Shown one piece after another: positions 12,184-20,425 of a stretch of 64,000 nucleotides of DNA. How positions within the stretch are numbered: the first letter of the stretch is position 1; each line of letters begins with the position of its first letter. The translations under genes were made by a program, and so were the position numbers. The notes under the pieces were generated by a model. The model was not told the origin of the DNA, did not search any database, and saw only the letters and a program-made list of their open reading frames with translations. This DNA is from Eutreptiella sp. 'Long Island Sound 2002' (Eukaryota; Euglenozoa; Euglenophyceae; Eutreptiales; Eutreptiaceae): positions 108,330,025-108,394,024 of the forward strand of contig OZ038379.1 in assembly GCA_964036045.1 (NCBI GenBank), given 5' to 3'.

Positions 12184-13095
12184 TTAATTAATCGCCAGGC
12201 GCGAAGCGCGCGCCGCTTCTCCAGTCGCCAGATCAGGAGGGACCAGAACTTGCGCGATGCGCAACAGAGCTCTGGTCCTGTCGTAAAACTTTCTGAATGT
12301 ATCGTAACAGGACCAATCACCCAATGCTGCTACCACATGCGGATCCACGCCAAGATAGATTAGTGCAGTTGCTGCTGCTCCTCGTGTAGAATGCGCGGAA
12401 AACGAATCCGTCTCCAGTTCCCCCAATTCCAGTAGGTGTTTCCTTAACCAGCGAGTAGTGAGACCGTTGATGGTATCAGATGATAAAGGCTTCCGTGGCT
12501 TTCGTAGGGACACAAAAATCTCAGAACCCTCGTAATCACCAGTAGCCTCCAAATAACGCGCTAAGCAGCGCTGCGGATCAATTGACGGTGGCGTAACATT
12601 GTGAATAGGATAACGTGCATAGTATCTCCTCCCTTTGCGCTTAGCAGAAATGAACCAAGGCTGAGCAGCGCGTTGGATATCCCTACGTGATCGCGCCAGA
12701 TCAACGCCTCGGAACAAGGCAAAGAATCTCAAGGACAAAATGGCTTGCAAGCGCAGCTGAGCTTCTGTCTCCACAGGTTGCTGATGCATGACTTGTATAA
12801 GACGCCGTACATCATAGAAACGATGATAATGAGGAACACTGACGAACCAGTCACGTTTCAAGTTGCGTAGCATACCCTCGAAACGTAGTTGCGAAAAGCA
12901 CGGGAATAAACACACTGCTGAATACGCCATACGCCCAGCACTTAAAGGATGCGTGCGTGAAAACTTTAAAAGTTGCACCGCCACCGTCATCAGTGGGATT
13001 TGACCAAAGCGCTCCACCTTTAACAGTGGAGCAAGCGCCGCGTCTTGTAACAAGAACGTACCAAACATGTGCCACGCAGAATTGTAACGTTTCAA
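12184..13095 (-). CDS. Tyrosine recombinase of the DIRS element
   Basis: Catalyses integration of the circular cDNA by cutting and rejoining strands through a phosphotyrosine link. Counting from the TTG at 13,095, the active-site set is visible: Arg129 (ALFRGVDL), His235-x-x-Arg238 (HSTRG), Trp261 (GDWS) in the second-His position, and Tyr271 (FRKFYDR). The N-terminal half is a helical core-binding domain. The frame stays open upstream of 13,095 without a visible ATG and overlaps the end of the RT ORF (stop at 13,092-13,094), so it may be made by frameshifting or reinitiation. The stop is TAA at 12,184-12,186. Confidence 0.93.
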   Translation of the reverse strand: MKRYNSAWHMFGTFLLQDAALAPLLKVERFGQIPLMTVAVQLLKFSRTHPLSAGRMAYSAVCLFPCFSQLRFEGMLRNLKRDWFVSVPHYHRFYDVRRLIQVMHQQPVETEAQLRLQAILSLRFFALFRGVDLARSRRDIQRAAQPWFISAKRKGRRYYARYPIHNVTPPSIDPQRCLARYLEATGDYEGSEIFVSLRKPRKPLSSDTINGLTTRWLRKHLLELGELETDSFSAHSTRGAAATALIYLGVDPHVVAALGDWSCYDTFRKFYDRTRALLRIAQVLVPPDLATGEAARASRLAIN

Positions 13096-15125
13096 GGTGT
13101 CCTTCCCGATTTCATTGATGATAAGCGTCGCCTCTTCGTTGGTAGCTCCTCACAATTGATAGTATTCACGCAAACATACGCCAAGGTCAACACGAAACGT
13201 GGTTGTGTCTCCGTGCCGTCTGGCATTTGCAAACGGAACTCCGACGTGTTCACTGCGAACTTCACGTGTTTCATCAATAGGTTCCACCAAACCTCGCGCG
13301 GCCTGTACGGCAGAGCCATGAGAACCTTCACCCCTGGTGACTCCAACACTTTGTTGACCAACTGAGGTATGTGCTTGAACGGCGGGAAGACCCACCCCGG
13401 TGAAAGTAAAGTTAGATTCTGGGAGAAGACATCGATGGCGTAAGCCCCCGGCTGAGGACACGGACTGACGAACTTGCTGCACACCGCATTGGAACTCCTT
13501 GACATCCAATCGATTTCCGGCTGAATCCAACTTTTGAACTCCTCCAGGATCCAAGTCAACACGTCCGACGGGAAGGTAGCCTCCGACGGTGTCCAACGAA
13601 GCCGAGACCAAATGTCCGCCGGATTCACCGAGGTGTGCACGTAAAACAGTTGAATCTCGATGCGATTGGCTTGTGTAAAATTCCACAGTTGGAGAATCAA
13701 TGCGTTGAACCGCGGCTTGCGACCTCCCCACTTGCGGAGATACCAGTAAAGGACCATTGAGTCGGTGAAAAATCGCAGCGTGGTGTCCCTCAGCGCATAC
13801 GCTTGAATAGTCAGTAGGGCTCCCCTGAACTCTTTGACGTTTATGTGTTCCTCTCGATTCAGGAACCAACCGAATGCTGCTTGGGCATTCCCTTGAAAGA
13901 ATCCGCCCCACGCCAGATCTGACGCGTCCGAGTACATGTCCCTGACGTGACCCATGGAAACTACGAAGGTGCGTCCCTTCCACTGGTGTAACTCGTCCGC
14001 CAGATCCATCAACTGACGTGACACGCGCTCCGGGAGCGCCACGTCTGCCTCCCAGCCAGCCTGGACTGCCACCGCCACGTGCACCGCCAGGGCGTCGCTG
14101 AGGAGTCGGATATGGGGCATGGCGAACAACAAGGAACGGATTCTTCCAAGAACGGAGGCGCATCGCCTCACTGATGGTGTGTGACTGTGTGCCAGTCTGT
14201 TCACGTCCCGAAAAATTGCTTGTAGGCGCTTTGGAGGTACCGCGACGAATCCTTCCCTGAAGTTTAGCATAAAACCAAGCATTATAATTTCTTGAGACGG
14301 CTCCAAACATGATTTTGGGACATTGACCAATATACCCAACCGATGCAAAAGTTGTACCAAAAAACGTGTGTGTTCCAGACACTCACGGTAAGTATTGCCA
14401 ATGATGAGCCAATCGTCCAAGTAGACCCAAACGAGTGCTCCGCGTTCGCGCACGGCATTTAAAATTGGTTGCATGAGGCGTTGCCATTCCCGTGGTGCAA
14501 CGTTTAATCCAAACGGCAAAACGCACCACCTGTAAAATTCACCGTCGACGTAGACCCCCAAATAAGGTCGATCCCGCGGATGGATACCCATGTGAAAATA
14601 AGCACTTTTCAAGTCAATTTTGCAAGCATACTGACCGGGTCTCAAGAACGGTAAAATGCCCCACAGAGTGACCAAACGAAAATAGGTGGTCTGCACAAAC
14701 TGGTTCACGTTCTTCAAATTGGTGATAGGTCGACGGCCTCCCTCAGGATGTGCCTCGTCTGACGCTTTGTCCACTGCGAACATACTTGCACAACACTTAA
14801 TGTCTTTTCGCTCGACGCGTTCCATGCAACCCTGTTGCACTGCATCCAACACGTGTTTTACCAATTCAGGGTCGGTTACCTCTGCGTGGGTAGAACGAGG
14901 ACGGAAGTCGTCGGTTGGCCGATCCGGATCAATACCGTCAACCCAATCAAGCTGCAGCCCATTGCGAATCACTGACGCCGCGTATGTGTCCTTCAACGCT
15001 TCCCATTCATGCAATTGTGCACGACAGCGCAAATAGAGTGGCATGTGGGGATGGATCGGCGGTGGCACGCACACGGCTGGCGCCAATAAATCCTCTACAG
15101 TCAAGCTACTGCTGTGGTCGTTCAT
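13092..15125 (-). CDS. Reverse transcriptase-RNase H of the DIRS element
   Basis: 677 codons from ATG at 15,125. RT motifs in order: NLKNVNQFV, CKIDLKSAYFHM (motif A), VLPFGLNVAPREWQ (motif B) and the catalytic Tyr-Leu-Asp-Asp in WVYLDDWLII. The RNase H follows, with MYSDASDLAWGG, NVKEFRGALL and FFTDSMVLYWYL, the DIRS arrangement. The C-terminal 150 residues carry the DIRS/Ngaro post-RNase H region (VFSQNLTLLSPGWVFPPFKHIP, then PYRPREVWWNLL). No adenine methylase domain of the DIRS-1 type was recognised. Its start overlaps the gag-like ORF by 20 bases and its end overlaps the recombinase ORF. Confidence 0.95.
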   Translation of the reverse strand: MNDHSSSLTVEDLLAPAVCVPPPIHPHMPLYLRCRAQLHEWEALKDTYAASVIRNGLQLDWVDGIDPDRPTDDFRPRSTHAEVTDPELVKHVLDAVQQGCMERVERKDIKCCASMFAVDKASDEAHPEGGRRPITNLKNVNQFVQTTYFRLVTLWGILPFLRPGQYACKIDLKSAYFHMGIHPRDRPYLGVYVDGEFYRWCVLPFGLNVAPREWQRLMQPILNAVRERGALVWVYLDDWLIIGNTYRECLEHTRFLVQLLHRLGILVNVPKSCLEPSQEIIMLGFMLNFREGFVAVPPKRLQAIFRDVNRLAHSHTPSVRRCASVLGRIRSLLFAMPHIRLLSDALAVHVAVAVQAGWEADVALPERVSRQLMDLADELHQWKGRTFVVSMGHVRDMYSDASDLAWGGFFQGNAQAAFGWFLNREEHINVKEFRGALLTIQAYALRDTTLRFFTDSMVLYWYLRKWGGRKPRFNALILQLWNFTQANRIEIQLFYVHTSVNPADIWSRLRWTPSEATFPSDVLTWILEEFKSWIQPEIDWMSRSSNAVCSKFVSPCPQPGAYAIDVFSQNLTLLSPGWVFPPFKHIPQLVNKVLESPGVKVLMALPYRPREVWWNLLMKHVKFAVNTSEFRLQMPDGTETQPRFVLTLAYVCVNTINCEELPTKRRRLSSMKSGRTP

Positions 15126-16053
15126 CTAACTTGTCGTTACATGGCACAAATCTTTGGGTGAAACCCTTACCTTTGCCTTTGCCTCCTTTGCCAGATCTCC
15201 GTGGATCAAAACGACCTCGTGTTGAAAACGAACGGAAAGAACTACGATGCGAGTAAGGGGAGAAACGCGTGCCTCTCAGGTCTTTTTGTAATTTGTTGCG
15301 CGACTGAAGTAGTGACATGTCATCCTTCGAGAGTAACTCTGGTGCAATCGCAGGTTGTTCAAACCATTTATCTACTGCCACTCGCCGGGAGCTTTGGATG
15401 CTGTAGTCCAACGCACCCAACATTGCAAACAAATGTTCACATAGCACCAATGAGACAGGTGCTTCCGGAGCTACCGTTGTGTCATCTTCGCGTGCTAAGA
15501 CTACTCCGAGGACTCGCATGGCGTCTTTTACCTGTTGTTCCCAACGACGCTTCTCTGCGTCCGCTGGATGTTTGTGCGTTGGCGCGTTATTAACAGCTGC
15601 CCTATGGAACTCGTCGAACACTGGAAGGTGCTTCAACATCTTTTTTCTGCGAAACTCGTCTTGCAAAACCTTTCGCTCTTCCAGGAGTGCAGACAAGCGT
15701 GAAGGAAGCGACAGAACCTCATCGCGCCACACGAACGTGGACTCCTTGTCCGACGCGGGGCCAGCGTGGTCCTTGGGACCGCTCAAAGTTTCGCATGCCA
15801 AGAAGACGTCTTCGCGATGCGATGACGTTCCTGTTCTGCCAATGTCGTCGCCCTTTAAGGTGAGTAAGGCATCACGAACCAAGGCCATCGTGTCTTTGAC
15901 AGTGGCCAGTGTTTTCTTTCCTGTAAGTTTGGAATACAGTGACGCTGCCTGCCAAGGACTGAGACCACTCATTGCGCCTTCCTTTGCCAACTGTGCTGCA
16001 TGTTCCAACGACTCAGAACTCAGGTTCCACGCCGAATCCGGCAATTTCAGCAC
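15106..16053 (-). CDS. Gag-like protein of the DIRS element
   Basis: A 315-codon frame upstream of the RT ORF, ending with TAG at 15,106-15,108. There is no strong domain match from reading alone. Position, size and a basic Gly/Lys/Arg/Phe-rich C-terminus (SYRSSFRSFSTRGRFDPRR-like) fit the nucleic-acid-binding gag-like ORF of DIRS elements. The frame is open back to 16,104, but the first codon at 16,053 is GTG and the first in-frame ATG is 27 codons further in, so the start is uncertain. It could use a non-AUG start or begin on a spliced or longer RNA. Confidence 0.8.
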   Translation of the reverse strand: MLKLPDSAWNLSSESLEHAAQLAKEGAMSGLSPWQAASLYSKLTGKKTLATVKDTMALVRDALLTLKGDDIGRTGTSSHREDVFLACETLSGPKDHAGPASDKESTFVWRDEVLSLPSRLSALLEERKVLQDEFRRKKMLKHLPVFDEFHRAAVNNAPTHKHPADAEKRRWEQQVKDAMRVLGVVLAREDDTTVAPEAPVSLVLCEHLFAMLGALDYSIQSSRRVAVDKWFEQPAIAPELLSKDDMSLLQSRNKLQKDLRGTRFSPYSHRSSFRSFSTRGRFDPRRSGKGGKGKGKGFTQRFVPCNDKLDERPQQ

Positions 16054-16192
16054 GAACTCGTGAAAATCCAGTGTCTCATTTCCTTCTGTAATTTTGTTAA
16101 AATTTATATCCTTAAAACATTTTGGATTGCATCAGAAATCAAAGCTCTGGGTACAGCAAATCACTAGTTGAACAACTCAGTGAGCGCGTGAC

Positions 16193-16515
16193 CGGTTTTA
16201 AGAGCATGGGAGGTTAATAGTGGTTGGAGCATGTAAGAAGTACTGATTTTCCAAATTTTTTATTATACTACGGTTTTCTCTGAGATCGTCGACGACAGGT
16301 CGTAGCTTAGAGGAAAAACACAACTCTAAGGTTGGTAGAGTGTGGGTTCAAACCCCATGGAGGGGGTATTTGAGGTCAAAAATTTCATTTTTCATGTATA
16401 ATACCATTTTTGTGTATATTTTGAGGGTACCCGTTTCAATGAAAGGTAGCAAAGGGCACCAAAAGAGCAGAAAACAGAGAAAACAAACCGGTTTTAAGGA
16501 GTTGGCCCATATATG
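16193..16515 (-). repeat. Right inverted terminal repeat of the DIRS element
   Basis: 323 bp, reverse complement of 11,631-11,953. A 29-bp outer extension to 16,544 is also represented in the internal complementary region. Confidence 0.93.
16303..16355 (+). promoter_or_regulatory. tRNA-like box A/box B pair inside the DIRS terminal repeat
   Basis: TAGCTTAGAGG at 16,303 fits a pol III A box and GGTTCAAACCC at 16,345 fits a B box, 42 bp apart as in a tRNA gene. A 5-bp T stem (GTGGG/CCCAT) can form around the B box, but the 7-bp acceptor stem does not pair, so it is not a complete tRNA. The mirror copy is at 11,791-11,843 on the minus strand. It could be an internal pol III promoter or a relic of a captured tRNA. 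Confidence 0.45.
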
Positions 16516-16969
16516 GGGATTGTGTAGTGCTAGCTGAGCCAGCTACAAAAAACCCCCACAAAAACCACACCACCACCAAAAAAGAAGAAGGCAACACCTA
16601 CATCACCACGAACCAACCAGCAGGCGGACAGTACGGCTGCTTTCGCCGCCGACACGAAACACAAAGGGAAGGGGAGGGGATGTCAAAAAACCAGCAGGGC
16701 AAAGGGAAAAGGTGGGGTGCCTGTTCCTCATGCCCTGCATCGCCAATACGGGCCGCCTCCTACTCCTGGCGTCCACTACACATACAGAGGGACCGGTATA
16801 TCTGCTCCCTGTGAATCGGAGAAAACGCGGGCGATAGACCCCGCGGCTACGGCACCGGCACGACTATTCACCAGGCCCCAACCTCCAAGGCTACCAAGTA
16901 TGGCGGCCCCGCCTGCTCCTCCTCTATATCGCCTGCTTTTTCCACCCCCCAACCGCCCCTATCACGGGG

Positions 16970-17921
16970 GTGCCGCCCCGCTACTACCACGCACCTGTGT
17001 CCATCACCACGGTTACCAGCCCTCACAACACACGGTTCAACAACAGCTGGGTCCTCCAATGCGGAGATGTACACCCCAAACCCGGACACCGCAGGATATA
17101 CCAGCTCCGGCGCGGGTGCCAGGATGTGCTGGGACCCCCCGTTCCGTTGCTCGACATAGAGGAATATGCACAGCACCTGGTGGTCAACACAAATCGACGG
17201 TATGACAGCCTAGATGACACGACCACCGCAAAGGACCACGACATGAAACTGGCCACCTGGAGCATACAAGGAGCACAAGGCTCCGTCACCCTTCAACGCT
17301 GGGCGTGCCCTCCATCTGATCAGCCAGTGCCGTATTGACCTGTGCGGCATCCAGGAATATAACCCGTGATTCCCTAAACCAGAGGCAGCCACAACAGCGC
17401 TGAACAACAACTACAAGTGCTACGCTGCGTCTGGGACCGAACCTCAGGTAGCATTCGTTGTCCGCAACACCGTGGTCCCACACATACTCGAAACGTTATA
17501 CTCACCAAACGGTTTAGCAGGGTCCATCAGGCTCCAACTCCCCAACAGCCCCCGCCGCACCATAGCGTGTGTGTACTCCAAATTCAACCCCCGGGACAAG
17601 CAGGGGGTAGACCTATTCCTGCAGTCTCTCCGACCTTATGACATTGTAATCGGGGACTACAACGATGACATTTGGTCACCCAGCCCGACACGCCCGTGGC
17701 AGGAACACCTGGCCAATGAAGTACTCCTTGACCCATTGCACGCGAGTAGCCAGCCTCTTGAGCCCCGTCAGCACTATACCCGCATACCTAGGCATGGACG
17801 CCCACGTCGCCTGGACGCCATATTGATTAGGCAACAAATACCCAACATACCCTGGACTTACTATGACACCATACAAATGCCCATATCGGATCATGCTCTC
17901 GTCCTACTTGGTGTTCGCTAG
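16970..17921 (+). pseudogene. LINE relic: N-terminal region and AP endonuclease
   Basis: A frame from about 16,970 carries a degenerate 2A-like motif (CGDVHPKPGH, 17,060-17,089). It then enters the endonuclease at the start block MKLATWSIQG near 17,246. A frameshift near 17,300 and a TGA near 17,368 break it. The catalytic Glu lies in LCGIQEYN (about 17,340-17,365). After the break come the core block GDYND (near 17,657), RLDAILIRQQ and the terminal SDHALVLL. APE endonucleases nick target DNA for target-primed reverse transcription. Family assignment is secure from motif order; function is lost. Confidence 0.85.
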
Positions 17922-18518
17922 AGGATAGGGGCCCCCGACCCACCTCGCAGGAAACCACAGCCCACAGTCACGACGTGGTATACCACACACTTTCAACGGT
18001 TTACTAACTCCATATCCACACTACCCGTAAAGAACACCGACCCACCCTTACACACGGCGCGGCGCATCTTATCAGCGATAGCACACGCAGCGCGACCACG
18101 ACAACCAACACACACCAAGACTTCGGTCACCGCAACTTGGTCGGACACCACGGACCCCAAAGCACGGTTACATGAATACGGGAAGACACAAGAGCAACAC
18201 ATACGGAGGCAAATCGGCAAACTGCGCCGAGCAGCTGGGCACAGATCAGGCTACTTCTCTAAAGTGGTCAAGAGATGGCGCACCGGACTCATAAACGCCG
18301 TCCTCATCCCCTGGTGGACCTACAGAGACGGAAACAGGACACAGATGGCGCACTGGGATGACATATTGCTGCAGTTCATCAGGGACACACCCGGGATAGA
18401 ACAACAAATGAACAGACACCGGCTGACCACCAACCTCAGCCAAGGGGGACTTGGCCTCCGCCAGTTATGGTGGTCCTACATCACCCGGTGGGTCACAATT
18501 GGTCAACAAGAACTGTAG
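17922..18518 (+). pseudogene. LINE relic: pre-RT linker fused to RT thumb; palm deleted
   Basis: After the endonuclease a linker (TTHFQRFTNSISTL, then KLRRAAGHRSGYF) leads within 100 bases to a typical post-RT block with NLSQGGLGLRQ near 18,435. None of the RT motifs with catalytic aspartates is present between them, so an internal deletion has removed the palm and fingers, probably near 18,250-18,290. The frame ends at TAG 18,516-18,518. Confidence 0.75.
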
Positions 18519-18631
18519 CATACCAGCCCTGGACAACAGCTCACCGCAACCCAATATAAGTACATTGACGCCATCTGAGCCCTAGGGGGCACGGTGGGCC
18601 AGCGTATATTCCAACCAGGCAACATCGACCA

Positions 18632-19240
18632 TTGTCGGCAGGACTATACGACTCGGAGAGCTCTGAGGAGGATCAAGAGTCACATGCAGGGAAGACGCGG
18701 CTGGCAACCAACTGTCTAGACTACGGCTGGATGAACCCACCAGACGAGCCAACCCCTGAGGAAACCCACGAGGTATGTCAGGCGCTACCCCACCAGCAGA
18801 AGATCCACGGGATCACCGTACACCACACGGGAGAACCCACCACCACCCGGTGGTATACAGACGGGTCGAAACGACACGGACGAGCAGGAGGGGGCATTTA
18901 CAGCGGGACCTACCGCGCAGCTTTCCGGGTGCACGGGCCTCAACAGATGTATCGGGCCGAGACAATCGCCTGCGCCTTGGCCTCGGAAATGGCTAAACCA
19001 GGGGACGACATTATACTCGACAACCAGAGTGTGGTGAAAGCCACACCTATATAACGCAAAGGAGTGGTCAAGGACCAGGACTACCGCGACATAGGGTATC
19101 TCAACACCTCCTCGAAACGACTGACGATATGATGGACAGCGGGACCCCGTAATCTAGAACAAGCCACCACGTATAAAGACTACCGGGACATACAGGGGAA
19201 CCACCAGTCCGACGTCCTTGCCAATATGGGCGACAACCTG
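18632..19240 (+). pseudogene. LINE relic: RNase H domain with two in-frame stops
   Basis: Ribonuclease H that would remove template RNA. YTDGSKRHGRAGGGIYSG holds the first Asp (near 18,859), MYRAETIACALA the Glu (near 18,955), ILDNQSVVKAT the second Asp (near 19,018) and GNHQSDVLAN the last Asp (19,211-19,213). TAA at 19,052 and TGA near 19,130 interrupt the frame. RNase H after the RT is typical of I-group and related LINEs. Confidence 0.85.
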
Positions 19241-19431
19241 CCCATGGACTCCCAACAACCACAACCCCATGATATCGTCATCACAGGACAAATCATGCCC
19301 ACGCCTGCCAAGGCATGGGTCATGCAAGTGCGTAGACAAAAACAAACACCACAGGTACACTGGGTGAGCTGGCTCCCCATGAAACATTACAGACGGAATG
19401 CGTGGACACCCTGGCTGTGGGGGCATGACAG

Positions 19432-20425
19432 GTGCGGTGGTGGGGAGTAGGTGCCCCCTGGGAACGAACACCCACCCTCTGCTCCCAGTGTGGCCAACAA
19501 CACGGAGCATCAGTGCAGTCAAGACTGGCTTACTGTCCCGCTTGGAGCGATTTCGGGGACCTGTGGCGCAAGAGGTGGGCTGATTGGGCCCAAAACACGT
19601 ACCAATGGCAGCAAACGGCCAACAAACAAGAACTATGGCTCTGTGCCAGACTGCTCGTACCACTGTCTCTCATCGATGCTAATCCCACCACAGAACGGCA
19701 TAAGCTTCGGACAGCGGTGGGCCTTTTCCAGTTTTGCATGATTCAGGCCGTCCAATCTCTAAGACGGAAATACGCCGACCCTACGCCACACCAACCGCCG
19801 TCGCCCCTGTGGCTGACCAAATACGTCGCTCAGGCACTACCAGCGCGGGAAACGCCACAAAACCTACGAAACCACGTCGGAGCGCCCATGTGGTGCGGCA
19901 CGAAACGCAAACGTAAGACCGAGGTCGCGAAAGCGGAGCCCATCGACCCCGACCAATGGATACGTGATGCGCGCGGCGCAGACGATGATGAGGCAGTGGC
20001 ATGGTTCGCAAGACGAACAGCCATCACAGCACAAGACGAGCACACCAAGAAACGTCAGCGTCTCAGCGTTGACGCACAGCGATGGAAACAGTACAGAAAG
20101 ACAGCAGACAGGTTGGCTCAAGAACACGCACAGCAAACACATGACATATACCACAGAGCACAGGTCGCTGCAGTGGAACGGCAACACCTACGCACCCTGC
20201 ACACGCACTACACCAACACACTGACAGCCAAAACAGACTATCACAGGCTCGTCACAAAAATGGTCGGGGAACATATGACAGCACAACACTTGCAGGACAC
20301 ACACGCACACCTGTGCCAAATACGCAGGCAATGGTATGAACAAGCAAAGTACGACACAGGGATATGGTATGCAGATGCAAAAATGCTGCTGCTGATTAGC
20401 GGACGATACCGGAGGCTGTGCGCTG
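19432..20425 (+). pseudogene. LINE relic: C-terminal domain, split by element B
   Basis: An open frame starting with a CCHC-like knuckle (LCSQCGQQHGASVQ, ending LAYCPAW) followed by about 300 residues rich in Gln, Arg, Lys and His. It is cut at 20,425 after the block RRLCA. Joining to 60,199 gives an uninterrupted continuation (GIQKLLDLHQRQ). The knuckle is typical of LINE C-termini; the long tail is not recognised. Confidence 0.7.
20422..20425. repeat. Target-site duplication of element B, left copy
   Basis: GCTG directly outside the left LTR, matched by GCTG at 60,195-60,198. Four bases is within the usual 4-6 of Ty3/gypsy integrases, and removing one copy restores the LINE relic frame. 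Confidence 0.8.

Larger units (their letters stand above)
11565..16544 (-). mobile_element. Complete DIRS-type tyrosine-recombinase retrotransposon, 4980 bp
   Basis: Three minus-strand ORFs (gag-like, RT-RNase H, tyrosine recombinase) lie between inverted terminal repeats. An internal complementary region at 12,025-12,135 joins the reverse complements of the left and right element ends, the hallmark of the DIRS-1 replication scheme through a circular intermediate. Matching that region to the outer sequences sets the ends at 11,565 (CTCGG...) and 16,544 (...CCAGCT), with a shared CT/AG dinucleotide at the joint. No target duplication is expected or seen, because insertion uses a tyrosine recombinase rather than a DDE integrase. 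All three ORFs are open, so this copy may be recent. Confidence 0.93.
16545..20425 (+). mobile_element. APE-type LINE relic, 5' part (continues at 60,199)
   Basis: Begins at the right edge of the DIRS element and is cut at 20,425 by element B. Order: N-terminal region with a 2A-like motif, AP-type endonuclease, pre-RT linker joined to a post-RT thumb, RNase H, CCHC knuckle and a long Gln/His-rich C-terminal domain. The RT palm is missing and there are several stops, so it is dead. The last frame resumes exactly at 60,199 when element B and one copy of its GCTG duplication are removed. Confidence 0.85.

Noticed and set aside
16296-16365. A functional tRNA gene in the DIRS repeat
   Set aside because: The acceptor stem does not pair and no sound anticodon arm forms; only box A, box B and the T arm fit.
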